Shown here piece after piece: positions 6,285 to 15,429 of a DNA stretch of 58,301 nt. This DNA comes from JBOGEB01 sp050743125 (GTDB lineage: Bacteria; Actinomycetota; Nitriliruptoria; Euzebyales; Egibacteraceae). Under the pieces are notes generated by a model. It was not told the DNA's origin and ran no database searches. It was given only the letters and a program-made list of their open reading frames with translations. The stretch covers positions 1 to 58,301 of the forward strand of contig JBOGEB010000005.1 in the NCBI GenBank assembly GCA_050743125.1, given 5' to 3'. How positions within the stretch are numbered: position 1 is the first letter of the stretch; each line of letters starts with the position of its first letter. The translations under genes and the position numbers were made by a program.

Positions 6285-9166
6285 CGCGTCCCGGGCAGCA
6301 GTGGCAGCAGGAATTTGCCGGTGTAGCTCTCGCCGATTTGGGTGACGTCCTCGGGGGCGCCCTCGGCGACGATCGCGCCGCCGCCGCCGCCGCCCTCGGG
6401 GCCCAGGTCGATGACCCAGTCGGCGGTCTTGACGACGTCGAGGTCATGCTCGATCACGATCACCGTGTTGCCCTTGTCGACCAGACGGTGCAACACCTGC
6501 AACAGCCGGCGGACGTCCTCGAAATGCAGACCGGTCGTCGGCTCGTCGAGGATGTACACCGTCCGCCCGGTCGACCGCTTGCGCAGCTCCGCCGCCAGCT
6601 TCACCCGCTGCGCCTCCCCGCCGGACAGCGTCGTGGCCGGCTGGCCCAGCCGCACATAGCCCAGCCCGACGTCGTTCAGCGTCTCCAGATGGCGCACGAT
6701 CGGCGGGATGTTGGCGAAAAAACCCAACGCTTCTTCTACCGACATGTCCAGGACCTCGGCGATCGTCTTGGCCTTGTAGTGCACCTCGAGCGTCTCGCGG
6801 TTGTACCGGCGGCCCTTGCAGACCTCGCAGGGGACGTAGATGTCGGGCAGGAACTGCATGTCGATCTTGATCGTCCCGTCGCCCCTGCACGCCTCGCAAC
6901 GGCCGCCCTTGACGTTGAAGCTGAACCGGCCCGGCAGATACCCGCGGACCTTCGCCTCCTGCGTGGACGCGAACAGCCGGCGGACGTGGTCGAACACCCC
7001 GGTGTAGGTCGCGGGGTTCGACCGCGGCGTGCGCCCGATCGGCGACTGGTCGACGCCGACGACCTTGTCGATCAGGTCGAGCCCGTCGATCCCACGATGC
7101 AGCCCGGGCGCGACCCGGCTGCTGTACACGTGCCGCATCAGGCCGGCGTGGAGGATGTCGTTCACCAGCGTCGACTTGCCCGACCCCGACACGCCGGTCA
7201 CCGCGACGAACAGCGACAGCGGGAAGCGCACCGTGAGGTTGCGCAGGTTGTGCTCCCGGGCGCCGCGCACCACGAGCGCGTGTCCCCGCTTCGGCTTCCG
7301 CCGCTCGCGCGGGACCGGGATCTCGCGCTCGCCGGCCAGGTAGCGGCCGGTGATCGACCGCGGGTTGCGCTTGAGGCCCTCGAGATCACCGGAATGCACG
7401 ATCTCGCCGCCGTGCTCCCCCGCCCCGGGGCCGATGTCGACGACATGGTCGGCGGCCTGCATCGTCGCCCGGTCGTGCTCGACGACGATCACGGTGTTGC
7501 CGAGGTCACGCAGCCGCAGAAGGGTCTCGATCAGCCGGTCGTTGTCGCGGTGGTGCAGCCCGATCGACGGCTCGTCCAGGACGTAGAGGCAGCCGACCAG
7601 CCCGGACCCGATCTGGGTCGCGAGCCGGATCCGCTGCGCCTCGCCGCCCGCGAGCGTCCCAGCGGCCCGGTCGAGCGTCAGATAGTCGAGGCCGACGTCG
7701 ATCAGGAAGTCGAGCCGCGCCCGGATCTCGCGAAGGATCCGCTCGGCGATCAACCGCTCCCGCTCGGTCAGGTCGAGCGTGTCGAAGAACCGGCGCGTGT
7801 CGCCGATCGACTGGGCGCAGGTTTGGGCGATGCTCCGTTCACCGACCCTCACCGCGAGCGGCAGCGGGCGCAGGCGCGCGCCCTTGCAGGTGCGGCACGG
7901 CACCTGGCGCATATACTGCTCGACCTTCTCGCGGACGTGGTCGGAGTCGCTCTCCGCATGCCGCCGCTCCAGGTGCGGCACGACGCCCTCGTACGCCGCG
8001 TCGTACTCACGGCGCCGGCCGAACCGGTTCTGGTAGCGGACCCGCACCTTCGCCCCGTCCAGGCCGTAGAGCAGGGCGCGGCGATGGGCGGGGTCGATCT
8101 TCGACCAAGGCGTGGCCGGGTCAAAGCCGAGGTGCGCGGCCACCGCCCGCAGGAGCTGCTCGTAGTAGGTCGACTGCCCGCCGGTCGCCCACGGGAGGAG
8201 CACCCCTAGCTCCAGGGACAGCCGCTCATCGCTGACCACGAGCTCCGGGTCGACCTCCAGGCGGGTCCCGAGCCCCGAGCACGTCTCGCACGCTCCGTAC
8301 GGGGTGTTGAACGAGAAGCTCCGCGGCTCGAGCTGGTCGAAGCTCAGGCCGTCGTACGGGCAGGCGAGGTGCTCGGAGAACGTGAGCATCTCGGGCTCTC
8401 TCTCATCGCCCGGCCGCGGCATGATCTCGACCTGGGCGATTCCCTCGGCGAGTTGCAGGGCGGTCTCGATCGAGTCGGCGAGCCGGCGGCGGATGCCCGG
8501 CTTCGCGACGAGCCGGTCGATGACGACCTCGATCGTGTGCTGCTCGTAGCGCTCGAGCTTGGGTGGGCTGGCCAAGTCGACGAGCTCGGGCGCGTTGGTC
8601 CCGGACGTGATCCGGGCGCGCGCGTAGCCGCGTGAGGACAGGTCGGCGAGCAGCGTCGCGTACTCGCCCTTGCGGCCCCGCACGACCGGCGCGAGCACCT
8701 GGAAACGCGTGCCCTCGGCCAACTGCTCAACCTGGTCGATGATCTGCTCGGCGGTCTGGCGCTGGATCGGGCGCCCGCAGGCGGGGCAGTGCGGCTTGCC
8801 GATCCGCGCGTAGAGCAGGCGCAGGTAGTCGTAGACCTCGGTGATCGTCCCGACCGTCGAGCGCGGGTTGCGGCTGGTCGACTTCTGGTCGATCGAGATC
8901 GCGGGCGACAGACCCTCGATGAAGTCGACGTCGGGCTTGTCCATCTGCCCGAGGAACTGGCGGGCGTACGCGGACAGCGACTCGACGTACCGGCGCTGTC
9001 CCTCGGCGTAGATCGTGTCGAACGCGAGGCTCGACTTGCCCGATCCAGACAGGCCGGTGAAGACGACGAGCGCGTCACGTGGGATCTCCAGCTCGACGTT
9101 TTTCAGGTTGTGCTCGCGTGCGCCGCGTACGTGCAGCGTGTCACGGCGGTCATGAGTGCTGGGCAT
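6281..9166 (-). CDS. uvrA: Excinuclease ABC subunit A
   Basis: DNA damage-recognition ATPase of nucleotide excision repair, working with UvrB and UvrC in the cytosol. From ATG 9166 it is 961 residues, normal for UvrA; an in-frame start at 9202 is possible and neither has a strong Shine-Dalgarno. First ABC module: Walker A GLSGSGKSSLAF near the N-terminus and QFLGQMDKPDVDFIEGLSPA. Zinc-finger pairs: CPACGRP, CETCSGLG and CEACRGDGT...CEVCKGRRYN. Second module: GVSGSGKSTLVND, LSGGEAQRVKLA and ILDEPTTGLHFED. The stop codon lies in the terminal CTTAG of repeat A. No uvrB or uvrC is present in this window. Confidence 0.97.
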   Translation of the reverse strand: MPSTHDRRDTLHVRGAREHNLKNVELEIPRDALVVFTGLSGSGKSSLAFDTIYAEGQRRYVESLSAYARQFLGQMDKPDVDFIEGLSPAISIDQKSTSRNPRSTVGTITEVYDYLRLLYARIGKPHCPACGRPIQRQTAEQIIDQVEQLAEGTRFQVLAPVVRGRKGEYATLLADLSSRGYARARITSGTNAPELVDLASPPKLERYEQHTIEVVIDRLVAKPGIRRRLADSIETALQLAEGIAQVEIMPRPGDEREPEMLTFSEHLACPYDGLSFDQLEPRSFSFNTPYGACETCSGLGTRLEVDPELVVSDERLSLELGVLLPWATGGQSTYYEQLLRAVAAHLGFDPATPWSKIDPAHRRALLYGLDGAKVRVRYQNRFGRRREYDAAYEGVVPHLERRHAESDSDHVREKVEQYMRQVPCRTCKGARLRPLPLAVRVGERSIAQTCAQSIGDTRRFFDTLDLTERERLIAERILREIRARLDFLIDVGLDYLTLDRAAGTLAGGEAQRIRLATQIGSGLVGCLYVLDEPSIGLHHRDNDRLIETLLRLRDLGNTVIVVEHDRATMQAADHVVDIGPGAGEHGGEIVHSGDLEGLKRNPRSITGRYLAGEREIPVPRERRKPKRGHALVVRGAREHNLRNLTVRFPLSLFVAVTGVSGSGKSTLVNDILHAGLMRHVYSSRVAPGLHRGIDGLDLIDKVVGVDQSPIGRTPRSNPATYTGVFDHVRRLFASTQEAKVRGYLPGRFSFNVKGGRCEACRGDGTIKIDMQFLPDIYVPCEVCKGRRYNRETLEVHYKAKTIAEVLDMSVEEALGFFANIPPIVRHLETLNDVGLGYVRLGQPATTLSGGEAQRVKLAAELRKRSTGRTVYILDEPTTGLHFEDVRRLLQVLHRLVDKGNTVIVIEHDLDVVKTADWVIDLGPEGGGGGGAIVAEGAPEDVTQIGESYTGKFLLPLLPGTR

Positions 9167-9455
9167 GCGTGAGGACAGCGTACGGTGCCAACGGAAGAGC
9201 ACTCATCGTACCGGCCTGGACGGACAGGCTCGCGATCACGGGCGGACACCGCGGTCACGACTAGGACGCCAGCCAGCTGGTGAAACCGGAGGCGGGCGCC
9301 CAGTTGAGCTGGCCACCCTGTCGCTGCGAGTACGGGTCATGGTCCTCGCCTCACCGACACCTTTGTCGTAGACTCAAACATATGTTCGGATCTCTGACAA
9401 AGGTACGCTCCAGGTGCCCCGCCTAAGCGTTCAGCGGGCTCTACCCTTTGGAGCC
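9167..9455. promoter_or_regulatory. Divergent uvrA / methyltransferase intergenic region
   Basis: No gene is visible. About 80 bp before the methyltransferase ATG is an AT-rich patch containing the palindrome AACATATGTT (about 9377-9386). This is the most promoter-like part of the region and could be a site for self-control of the methyltransferase. No clear LexA/SOS box for uvrA was found by eye. Confidence 0.3.
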
Positions 9456-10316
9456 ATGCCTACGACGGTCCCAACCTCCTCGGCGGATGCTGCCTTCCTC
9501 ACCACGGACCTCGGTGCGCTGGTGGTCGGTGACTGCATGGACGTTCTCCGTGAGATCCCTGACAACAGCGTCGACCTCGTGATCACCTCACCGCCGTACG
9601 ACGGCCAGCCCAAGTACGGCAACGGTGAGAGGTACGAGCGCGACTGGTACGAGGGTGCCTTCCTCAAGGTCACCGGCGAGATCTTGCGCGTACTTCAGCC
9701 GCATGGAAGCTTCGTCCTTAACTACCGGAGCAAGCGACACAGCGGCGAGCGTGGGACTCTGCAGTACGAGTTGGTCTTCTGGCTGCGGGACCAGGGGTTT
9801 CTATTCTGTGAGGACTTCATCTGGGGCAAGCCGTCTCCGCCACCAGGCCGCTTTAACCGCTTCCTGAAGGATGCGGTTGAGTACTGCTTCCACTTCGCCA
9901 AGACGCCACAGTGGCAGTTCTTCCCGCAGCAGTGCCTCACCCCAGCGCGCTGGGACCGCAAGGACGTCGAGCGACGCAAGCGTCTCGCCCACAACTACGT
10001 TCGCGCCAACGCGCCGTCTGGACAGGGCCGCAAGCGGGTCCAGGCTGGCCCGGACATGGTGCGACCATCGACGCTGCTCTCCATGGAGCCGGAGTTCGGG
10101 CCGAACCCCACGCGCCACCCGGCGCGCTTCCCCTTGGCTCTGCCCACCTTCTTCATCAACCTGCTCACGCAGCCCGGGCAGTTCGTGTTCGACCCCTTCG
10201 GTGGCACCGGCACGACGGGACTCGCTGCGGAGTTGCTGGGCAGGCAGTGGCTGCTCGCGGAGCTTGACGAGGAGTACGCGAGCGTTCTGGGCAAGCGGTT
10301 GACCACTCGTCGATAG
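9456..10316 (+). CDS. DNA methyltransferase, TSPPY type
   Basis: 286 residues from ATG 9456, chosen because TTGGAG lies just upstream; a GTG at 9414 is in frame. The catalytic motif IV is TSPPY (about residues 44-48), followed by the AdoMet-binding FDPFGGTGTTG near the C-terminus. This motif order is typical of beta-class N4-cytosine or N6-adenine methyltransferases, and TSPPY favours N4-cytosine. The gene directly downstream begins like a possible partner endonuclease but is broken, so this is probably now an orphan methyltransferase. Recognition sequence unknown. Confidence 0.88.
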   Translation: MPTTVPTSSADAAFLTTDLGALVVGDCMDVLREIPDNSVDLVITSPPYDGQPKYGNGERYERDWYEGAFLKVTGEILRVLQPHGSFVLNYRSKRHSGERGTLQYELVFWLRDQGFLFCEDFIWGKPSPPPGRFNRFLKDAVEYCFHFAKTPQWQFFPQQCLTPARWDRKDVERRKRLAHNYVRANAPSGQGRKRVQAGPDMVRPSTLLSMEPEFGPNPTRHPARFPLALPTFFINLLTQPGQFVFDPFGGTGTTGLAAELLGRQWLLAELDEEYASVLGKRLTTRR

Positions 10317-10326
10317 CATCCGCTCC

Positions 10327-10470
10327 GTGACGACGCCGAACGAAGCAGCACAAGAGGTCGTGGCGACCGACGACTGGAATGCGCGCGTTGCCTTGATACG
10401 CAAGGTGCCTGAGAGCTTCGGCACCGCCCAACACGCGGTCGTCTACTCGACCATCGCGCGGAAGGCATAC
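10327..10470 (+). pseudogene. 5' fragment of a gene, possibly a restriction endonuclease
   Basis: An open frame from GTG 10327, eleven bases after the methyltransferase stop, encodes DDWNARVALIRKVPESFG and AVVYSTIARKAY. This resembles the start of some type II restriction enzymes, but I hold that loosely. The frame then runs into sequence that, on the other strand, is a tryptophanase fragment, so the protein is cut off after about 48 residues. The tandem position after a methyltransferase supports a former restriction-modification pair. Confidence 0.45.
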
Positions 10471-10640
10471 AAGTGCCTGCGCCGGGCGCTCGGGCAGCGG
10501 GGTGTGGGGCAGGAGCGCGCCGGCATCGAGGTAGACCGCTTGGTCATTTCCAGGTCGCGCCCGGCGGCCAGTCCGCCATAGGTCGGGAAACCCTCGGTCA
10601 GGATGAGCAGGTTGCGGCACCGCGCCTGGAGGGGAGCGGA
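10471..10640 (-). pseudogene. Tryptophanase/beta-eliminating lyase fragment
   Basis: On the minus strand one frame reads CRNLLILTEGFPTYGGLA then GRDLEM. After a frame change it reads AVYLDAGALLPHTPLP then ERPAQA. The first matches the EGFPTYGGL block of PLP-dependent tryptophanase/tyrosine phenol-lyase, the second the later DAGxLLPHIP...PAQAL block. About 60 residues between the blocks are missing, as are both ends. It is a small relic fused tail-first to the fragment at 10327-10470. Confidence 0.65.
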
Positions 10641-10783
10641 CGCGGGTGCGTTTGGACATCGCACTGCCGCGCCGAGGCGTCCTTGTCAACAGCGGCCGGC
10701 ATGGTTGGCTGTGCTGCGGCCTCGTCGCTTGGTCCCGCGAGCAGTGACCTCAATGGGGAACCTACAAGCGGTGCAACGGACCC

Positions 10784-11076
10784 TAAGTGCCCGGGTCGAA
10801 GTAACGTTGTCGTTTGGGCGGTGTTCGCCCTTGTGGCCAGGATTCGTCACGCATGCGTGACGAACCCTGGCCATATGACGATTCCTGGCCACAGCGCTGA
10901 CACGCGTCACGCACAGTCAAAATGGGCTGCTCACGATGACGCTGGGTCAGCTGCAGACGGACGCGGCGGGGGTCACTGCGACCAGCGACCGGCACGCGCT
11001 CGAGGCGTGCGGCACCGACGCGCCGCGTCACTGCACATCGGGAAAACAGCAACGTTATTTATGCCCAAGCTCTAAC
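10784..11076. repeat. Family A/B repeat, copy B (about 293 bp)
   Basis: Second copy of the 5993-6284 element in the same orientation, with scattered substitutions. It starts CTAAGTGCCCGGGTCGAAG and ends with CGTTATTTATGCCCAAG then CTCTAAC. It contains a one-mismatch copy of palindrome P (10835-10874). The right tip holds the lnt stop codon (11072-11074 on the complement), mirroring copy A at uvrA. Confidence 0.8.
10835..10874. repeat. Palindrome P, copy 2
   Basis: Same 40 bp palindrome as at 6044-6083, with left arm TGGCCAGGATTCGTCACGCA. A single A/C mismatch between the arms breaks the perfect symmetry. Confidence 0.9.
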
Positions 11077-12718
11077 TACAAGACCTATCGTGGGCTCGGG
11101 GGCGCTTTGCCAGGTTGCCGAGTAGACGGGTGACGAGCGCGAGGCTGGCTAGTGAGACGGCGGCCCAGGCGGGCCAGCGAGCGAGCAGGATGGCGGGGGT
11201 ACGGCCGGTGACGAGCGGTAACCGGTCGCGGACGATCGCCTGCTCGAACTGCACGGTGCGCTGGTGGACCCCGCCCTGGGGGTCGATGATGCCAGAGATC
11301 CCCGAGAGCCCGGCGTGAAGCACCCAGCGGCCGGTCTCGACGGCGCGGAGTTGGCTGATCGCGAGGTGCTGGCGGCTCATCGGGCTGTGGCCGAAGCTCG
11401 TGTTGTTCGTCGTGACGACGAGCGCGTCCGCGCCAGCGCGGACCTCGCTGTAGACGAGTTCGGGGAAAAGATTTTCGTAGCAGCTGACCATGCCGAGCCT
11501 TGCGCCGGCGACATCGAACACGCCCGGCTCGTTGCCGGGGATCTGGTCAGAGGGGACCTGCTCGAGCGGCGGGAACCCGCCGAGCCACCGCCGGAACGGC
11601 ACGTACTCGCCGAACGGGACCAGCTTCCGCTTCATGTACAGGTCGGTGACCGACCCGTCCGGTGCGATCTGGACCAGCGCATGCCGCAGCGTCCCGGGCC
11701 GGGGGCCGTCCAGCAGCGCGTCCGCGATCAGCGTGTTGCCCTTGAGCAGCAGGAGGCCCTCGGCGACCGTGGCGCGGATCTGGGTGTTCTGCGGGTCCGT
11801 GTAGTCGTCGTCGAGCGTGTTCTCAGGCCAGATGGTCACGGTTGGGGGGTTGGCGGCGAGGGGACGCGTCGCTTCGAGCACCCGCCCTGCCACTTGGACG
11901 ATCCTGTTGGGGTCGAGCCGCGCGACCGTTGGGGCGCCGGCGGCGCCCGTGAACTGCGTTTCGCTCGCCTGGACCGCCGCGATGTCGAGGGTACGGCCGC
12001 TGGGGGCCGGAGGTTCGCCGGCTAGGAGCACCGCCGCGACGAGCACGCTCAGCGCCACGAGCAGCGGCGTGCGTGCGGCGCTGAACACTGCGTCGGCGTC
12101 TGCACCGCCCGCCCGCAACGACCGGACGACCCGCACACCGGCCTCTTCGACGCACGCCGCGAGCGCAGCGAGCACCGCGCTGATACCGAGGACCCCAAGC
12201 GAGCGGGCAACGGGAAGGAACAGCCCGCCAGCGTGCTGCGTGTAGCCAAGCACGCCCCAGCCGAACCCGCCGAGCGGCCAGACGCTGCGAAGGGCCTCGA
12301 GCGCCACCCACAGCACGACCGCGAACGCCGCCCGTCCTCGGCGCTCGCCCCACCAACCGACGCCAGCGACGAACCCGGCGAGGGACGCGCCCTCGATGAG
12401 CACGAGCAACACCCACGCGATCACCCCGAAGGGAAAAAGCCAAGAGAGCAGCGGCCCAAAAAACACCAGGCCGGCAAGCAGACCCCAGGCGAGGCCGGCG
12501 CGCACCGCCCGCTGTTCCCGACCCACGTCGCGCGCCAACGACAGCAGCGGCACAAGCGCGACAAGACCCGTCCAGCCGAGGTCGAGCGGGGGATGACCGA
12601 CGTAGAGCAGCCCACCACCAGCGACCGCGAGCGCCCCGCGACGCAGGCGCACGACCGTCCGGGCGGACGACGTGTCCTGACGTGTCTGCTCGACGCGGGT
12701 TGCCGACGCGGCCATCAC
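11072..12718 (-). CDS. lnt: Apolipoprotein N-acyltransferase
   Basis: Integral membrane enzyme adding the N-terminal acyl chain to lipoproteins. The N-terminal part is several hydrophobic helices, for example GLAWGLLAGLVFFGPLLSWL. The C-terminal nitrilase-like domain carries the Glu-Lys-Cys triad blocks TIWPENT, MKRKLVPFGEY and MVSCYENLFPE. At 548 residues it is of usual length. The start is GTG 12718 or the adjacent ATG 12715. Family F repeat F3 lies just upstream. The window encodes likely lipoprotein substrates (20496-21308 and 47780-49450). The stop lies inside the terminus of repeat B. Confidence 0.93.
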   Translation of the reverse strand: MMAASATRVEQTRQDTSSARTVVRLRRGALAVAGGGLLYVGHPPLDLGWTGLVALVPLLSLARDVGREQRAVRAGLAWGLLAGLVFFGPLLSWLFPFGVIAWVLLVLIEGASLAGFVAGVGWWGERRGRAAFAVVLWVALEALRSVWPLGGFGWGVLGYTQHAGGLFLPVARSLGVLGISAVLAALAACVEEAGVRVVRSLRAGGADADAVFSAARTPLLVALSVLVAAVLLAGEPPAPSGRTLDIAAVQASETQFTGAAGAPTVARLDPNRIVQVAGRVLEATRPLAANPPTVTIWPENTLDDDYTDPQNTQIRATVAEGLLLLKGNTLIADALLDGPRPGTLRHALVQIAPDGSVTDLYMKRKLVPFGEYVPFRRWLGGFPPLEQVPSDQIPGNEPGVFDVAGARLGMVSCYENLFPELVYSEVRAGADALVVTTNNTSFGHSPMSRQHLAISQLRAVETGRWVLHAGLSGISGIIDPQGGVHQRTVQFEQAIVRDRLPLVTGRTPAILLARWPAWAAVSLASLALVTRLLGNLAKRPRAHDRSCS

Positions 12719-12738
12719 CGCAGAGCCTGCCTATCAGG

Positions 12739-12927
12739 GTGTGTTGGAAAAGCGCGGTGGCCACAAGCCGTCCGAAACCGCACAGCTAGAACCAAAACGC
12801 GGCGGTTGGCGAACCAAGGTCGCGCCTCGTCGGGTGTGGCGACCGACCGCACCAACCTCCCCCACCACCCACCCTAAAGGAGCGGAACCCGACGAGGGGC
12901 GACCCCGTCAAGACCGTTCTCACACGC
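12739..12927. repeat. Family F repeat, diverged copy F3
   Basis: Reverse-complement relative of 44636-44884, sharing the runs GTCGGGTTCCGCTCCTTT, GTGGGTGG and GCGGTCGGTCG in the same order. The ends are GTGTGTTGGAA on the left and GTTCTCACACGC on the right. The right terminus contains the stop codon of the DUF4193 gene (12920-12922 on the complement). Confidence 0.6.
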
Positions 12928-13390
12928 AGTCCAAGCAGACCATCCGTTCCTCGTCGGCCAGCTGGGGACGGCGCTTCACGAGGAAGCAGGACCGGCACGT
13001 GAACTCCCCTGCGCCGATCGGCGCGTCCGCGTTTCCCAGTCCGTCGCGTGGCTCGTCGTCGAGCCGGACGAGATCCTCATTGAGCCCCGTGTCTCGGGCC
13101 AAGAGGACGTCGAGCGCCTCTTCCTCCTCGTCCTCCTCGTCGTCCTCGTCGTCCTCGAGCCCGGGGCTCTCGTCGTCGTCTTCTTCCTCGTCCTCGTCGA
13201 GCACCTCTCCCTCGAGCCCTGCGTTGAGACCGGCGTCGGGTCCCTCGCCGAGCTCGACGTCGAGCCCGGCGTCAAGCTCGTCGGTCAGGTCATCGACGTG
13301 GAGGTCCTCCTCCATGTCCTCGTCGTCCAAGTCCTCGTCGATGTCCTCGAGATCATCGATGTCGGTGGTGTATTCGTCCGACTTTGTCAC
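12920..13390 (-). CDS. DUF4193 acidic zinc-ribbon-tailed protein
   Basis: 156 residues from GTG 13390, which follows GGAGG by 8 bases. The C-terminus FTCRSCFLVKRRPQLA...CLDC has the paired CxxC pattern of the actinobacterial DUF4193 family. DUF4193 proteins I know of are about 100 residues. Here the middle is expanded by long Asp/Glu runs (for example DEDEEEDDDESP and DDEDDEEDEEEEALDV), giving a very acidic protein. Function is unknown in the family; the acidic body plus zinc ribbon suggests a protein-binding role. A long leader precedes it (13391-13755). Its stop lies in repeat F3. Confidence 0.75.
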   Translation of the reverse strand: MTKSDEYTTDIDDLEDIDEDLDDEDMEEDLHVDDLTDELDAGLDVELGEGPDAGLNAGLEGEVLDEDEEEDDDESPGLEDDEDDEEDEEEEALDVLLARDTGLNEDLVRLDDEPRDGLGNADAPIGAGEFTCRSCFLVKRRPQLADEERMVCLDCV

Positions 13391-13755
13391 AGCGACAGAC
13401 CTCCAGTGCGCGTCCCCATCCGGACCACAGCCTTCGAACGGACTCAAAGCGGCAGGCGGGCTTCCCGGTGTCCAGCCCGGATCAGGAGTCCGCAACGGTA
13501 GCGCGCGACCCCGTATTCCGCTTTCGTGGACTGGCCAGCCCCGGAGCGCGTGCTCCAGGGCTGGGCCCGGGCAAGCTGTTGGGGCCACCCGGCCGCGGGG
13601 GGAAGATCCAGGGCCGCCGTTGTCTACTGAGCGTGCCCGTTCCATTGCTGCCGTCCGGGGCGTTTGTTGCTCCGGCGACCTCAGGCTCTCGAGCGTGGCC
13701 CCCGACCACCCTCAAGGTGGGGGGCAGAGTAGGGCTCCGTGGGGGCGCCCGTCAA
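13391..13755 (-). promoter_or_regulatory. Candidate promoter and long structured leader of the DUF4193 gene
   Basis: On the minus strand TTGACG (13755-13750) and TACTCT (13731-13726) are separated by 18 bases, a plausible sigma-70-like promoter. Transcription from it gives a leader of about 330 nt before GTG 13390. Just downstream is an inverted repeat whose arms include CCCCCGACC and GGTGGGGG (13700-13725). No ORF is credible here. It may be a regulatory leader or a small RNA. Confidence 0.4.
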
Positions 13756-13871
13756 CACCGAAGATCCCTGCCTGCCGGCGGTGGCTCTGCCACCTCCTCA
13801 ATGGCGGTGTCACGGAGTCACCGACGAAGGCTCACCCAGGCGCCTCACCGCGGTCCAATCTGCGGTTCAAT

Positions 13872-15428
13872 CTAAGGAGAACCCAGGTCGCCATGAACCA
13901 CCTCGCCGCAGGTGACCGTGGCAAGGCAGCGCAGCGAGCGGGGATCATCGACGGCGAGCGGATCGGATGACCAGACGGCGAGGTCAGCGCGGGCGCCTGG
14001 GCGGAGGGGTCCGACGTGATCCTGCCCTGCGACGTAGCGCCCGCCGAGCGTGTGCGCGATCAGCGCCGCTCGGCGGTCAAGACCCCAACCGCCGCGGTGC
14101 CGCTCGGCGGCGACGACCGCGCCCCAGGGGTCGAGGGGCGTGACCGTAGAGTCCGACCCGAACGCGAGCCGGACACCCGCGCGGGCGAACCAGACGAACG
14201 GGTTCGAGTCTCGTGCCGCATCCGGGCCGAACCGGGCGGCGTACAACCCGTCGCTGCCTCCCCAGGCGGCGTCGAACGCCGGCTGGACACTCGCGACGAC
14301 TCCGAGCCTGCCCATGCGCCGGATCTGGTCTGCGCTCGGCAGCTCGACGTGCTCGATCCGGTGACGGCATGCGCGCACCGCGTCGAGGCCGGCGAGACGG
14401 GTGGTCGCTTCGAGCGCCCGGAGTGCCTGCTCGATCGCGCGGTCGCCGATCGCGTGCACGCCAGCACCCCGGCCGGCCCGCGTGCAGGTGACGAAGAACT
14501 CGATGACCGCCTGGTCGGGGTGGAAGAGCTCACCGCAGGTGAGGCGGTCGCCGCACCGGTACGGGCTCGTCATGGCCGCGGTTCCGGTGCCGATCGAGCC
14601 GTCCAGGAAGAGGTCGCCGCCGGGCCGCAGCTCATAATCGTCAGGCGAGAGGCAGGCTCTCCACCGGTCGGGATCCAGCTCGGCCCACCAGGTCACGACC
14701 TCGACGGGCCACCGCCCCGTCGCCCACGTGATCGCGTCGTCCAAGCCGGACAGACCGGGGTGGCCCATCTCGTGGAGCGATCCGATGCCGAGCGCCGCCG
14801 CGCGCTCGCAGACTGCTCGCCTCGCCGCCGCGAGCTGGGCTGGCGGGAGCAGGCCACGCACCAGCGTCTGCGCGGCCTCTGACGCCGACTCGCGTAGCAA
14901 GCCCGTCGGAGTCCCGTCCGCGTCCCGGTCGACCCCCTTCAGTTCGAGCAGCGGCAGCCGCGCGAGCGTCCCGGGGTCGACGAGGCAGCTGTGCCCGTCC
15001 ACACGAACGAGCAGCACCGTCCGCCCGGGGGCGGCGTGGGCGAGTTGGGCTGCTCGAGGCGGCCGCTGCTCAGGCCAGCCGAAGTCGTCCCAGCCGGTGC
15101 CGATGAGTACCGGGCTCGGGCGAGCCACGGCGTGGCTCATGAGCCGGTCGAGGCACTGTGCGGCGCTCGCCGCGCCGGCCAGATCGACACCAGTCAACGC
15201 GAGTCCCGTGGCGGTCGCATGCACGTGCGCATCGACGAAGGCCGGCGTCACCCAGGCGCCGCCAAGGTCGACCACCTGCTCGGTCGGGGGGGACTCCGAC
15301 ACGGCGCCCACCCAGGCGATCCGGTCGCCGTCGACGACCAGTGCCCGGACCGCAGCCGGCTGCGCGCTCTCAAGCGGCTCTGCGAGCGTGTGCACGCCCG
15401 CGGCGACCAGGAGCAGGCTGCGGCGCAA
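13872..15428 (-). CDS. Amidohydrolase 3 family protein (YtcJ-like), paralogue 2
   Basis: 518 residues in the metal-dependent amidohydrolase superfamily, YtcJ-like branch. The N-terminal metal block is FVDAHVHATATG. Later blocks are the loop VDGHSCLVD, HAIGDRAI, HRIEHVELP and FGSDSTVTPLDPWGAV. It hydrolyses an unknown amide, formamide or ester. TTG 15428 was chosen as start because it aligns with the paralogue's N-terminus; the GGAG used as ribosome site (about 9 bases upstream) lies in the terminus of repeat E1. It follows paralogue 1 on the same strand, with E1 between. Confidence 0.85.
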   Translation of the reverse strand: MRRSLLLVAAGVHTLAEPLESAQPAAVRALVVDGDRIAWVGAVSESPPTEQVVDLGGAWVTPAFVDAHVHATATGLALTGVDLAGAASAAQCLDRLMSHAVARPSPVLIGTGWDDFGWPEQRPPRAAQLAHAAPGRTVLLVRVDGHSCLVDPGTLARLPLLELKGVDRDADGTPTGLLRESASEAAQTLVRGLLPPAQLAAARRAVCERAAALGIGSLHEMGHPGLSGLDDAITWATGRWPVEVVTWWAELDPDRWRACLSPDDYELRPGGDLFLDGSIGTGTAAMTSPYRCGDRLTCGELFHPDQAVIEFFVTCTRAGRGAGVHAIGDRAIEQALRALEATTRLAGLDAVRACRHRIEHVELPSADQIRRMGRLGVVASVQPAFDAAWGGSDGLYAARFGPDAARDSNPFVWFARAGVRLAFGSDSTVTPLDPWGAVVAAERHRGGWGLDRRAALIAHTLGGRYVAGQDHVGPLRPGARADLAVWSSDPLAVDDPRSLRCLATVTCGEVVHGDLGSP

Positions 15429-15429
15429 G

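Noticed and set aside
6146..8209. Long plus-strand ORF of 687 codons opposite uvrA
   Set aside because: It is the antisense shadow of uvrA in high-GC DNA; the protein has no family features and uvrA motifs are unambiguous.
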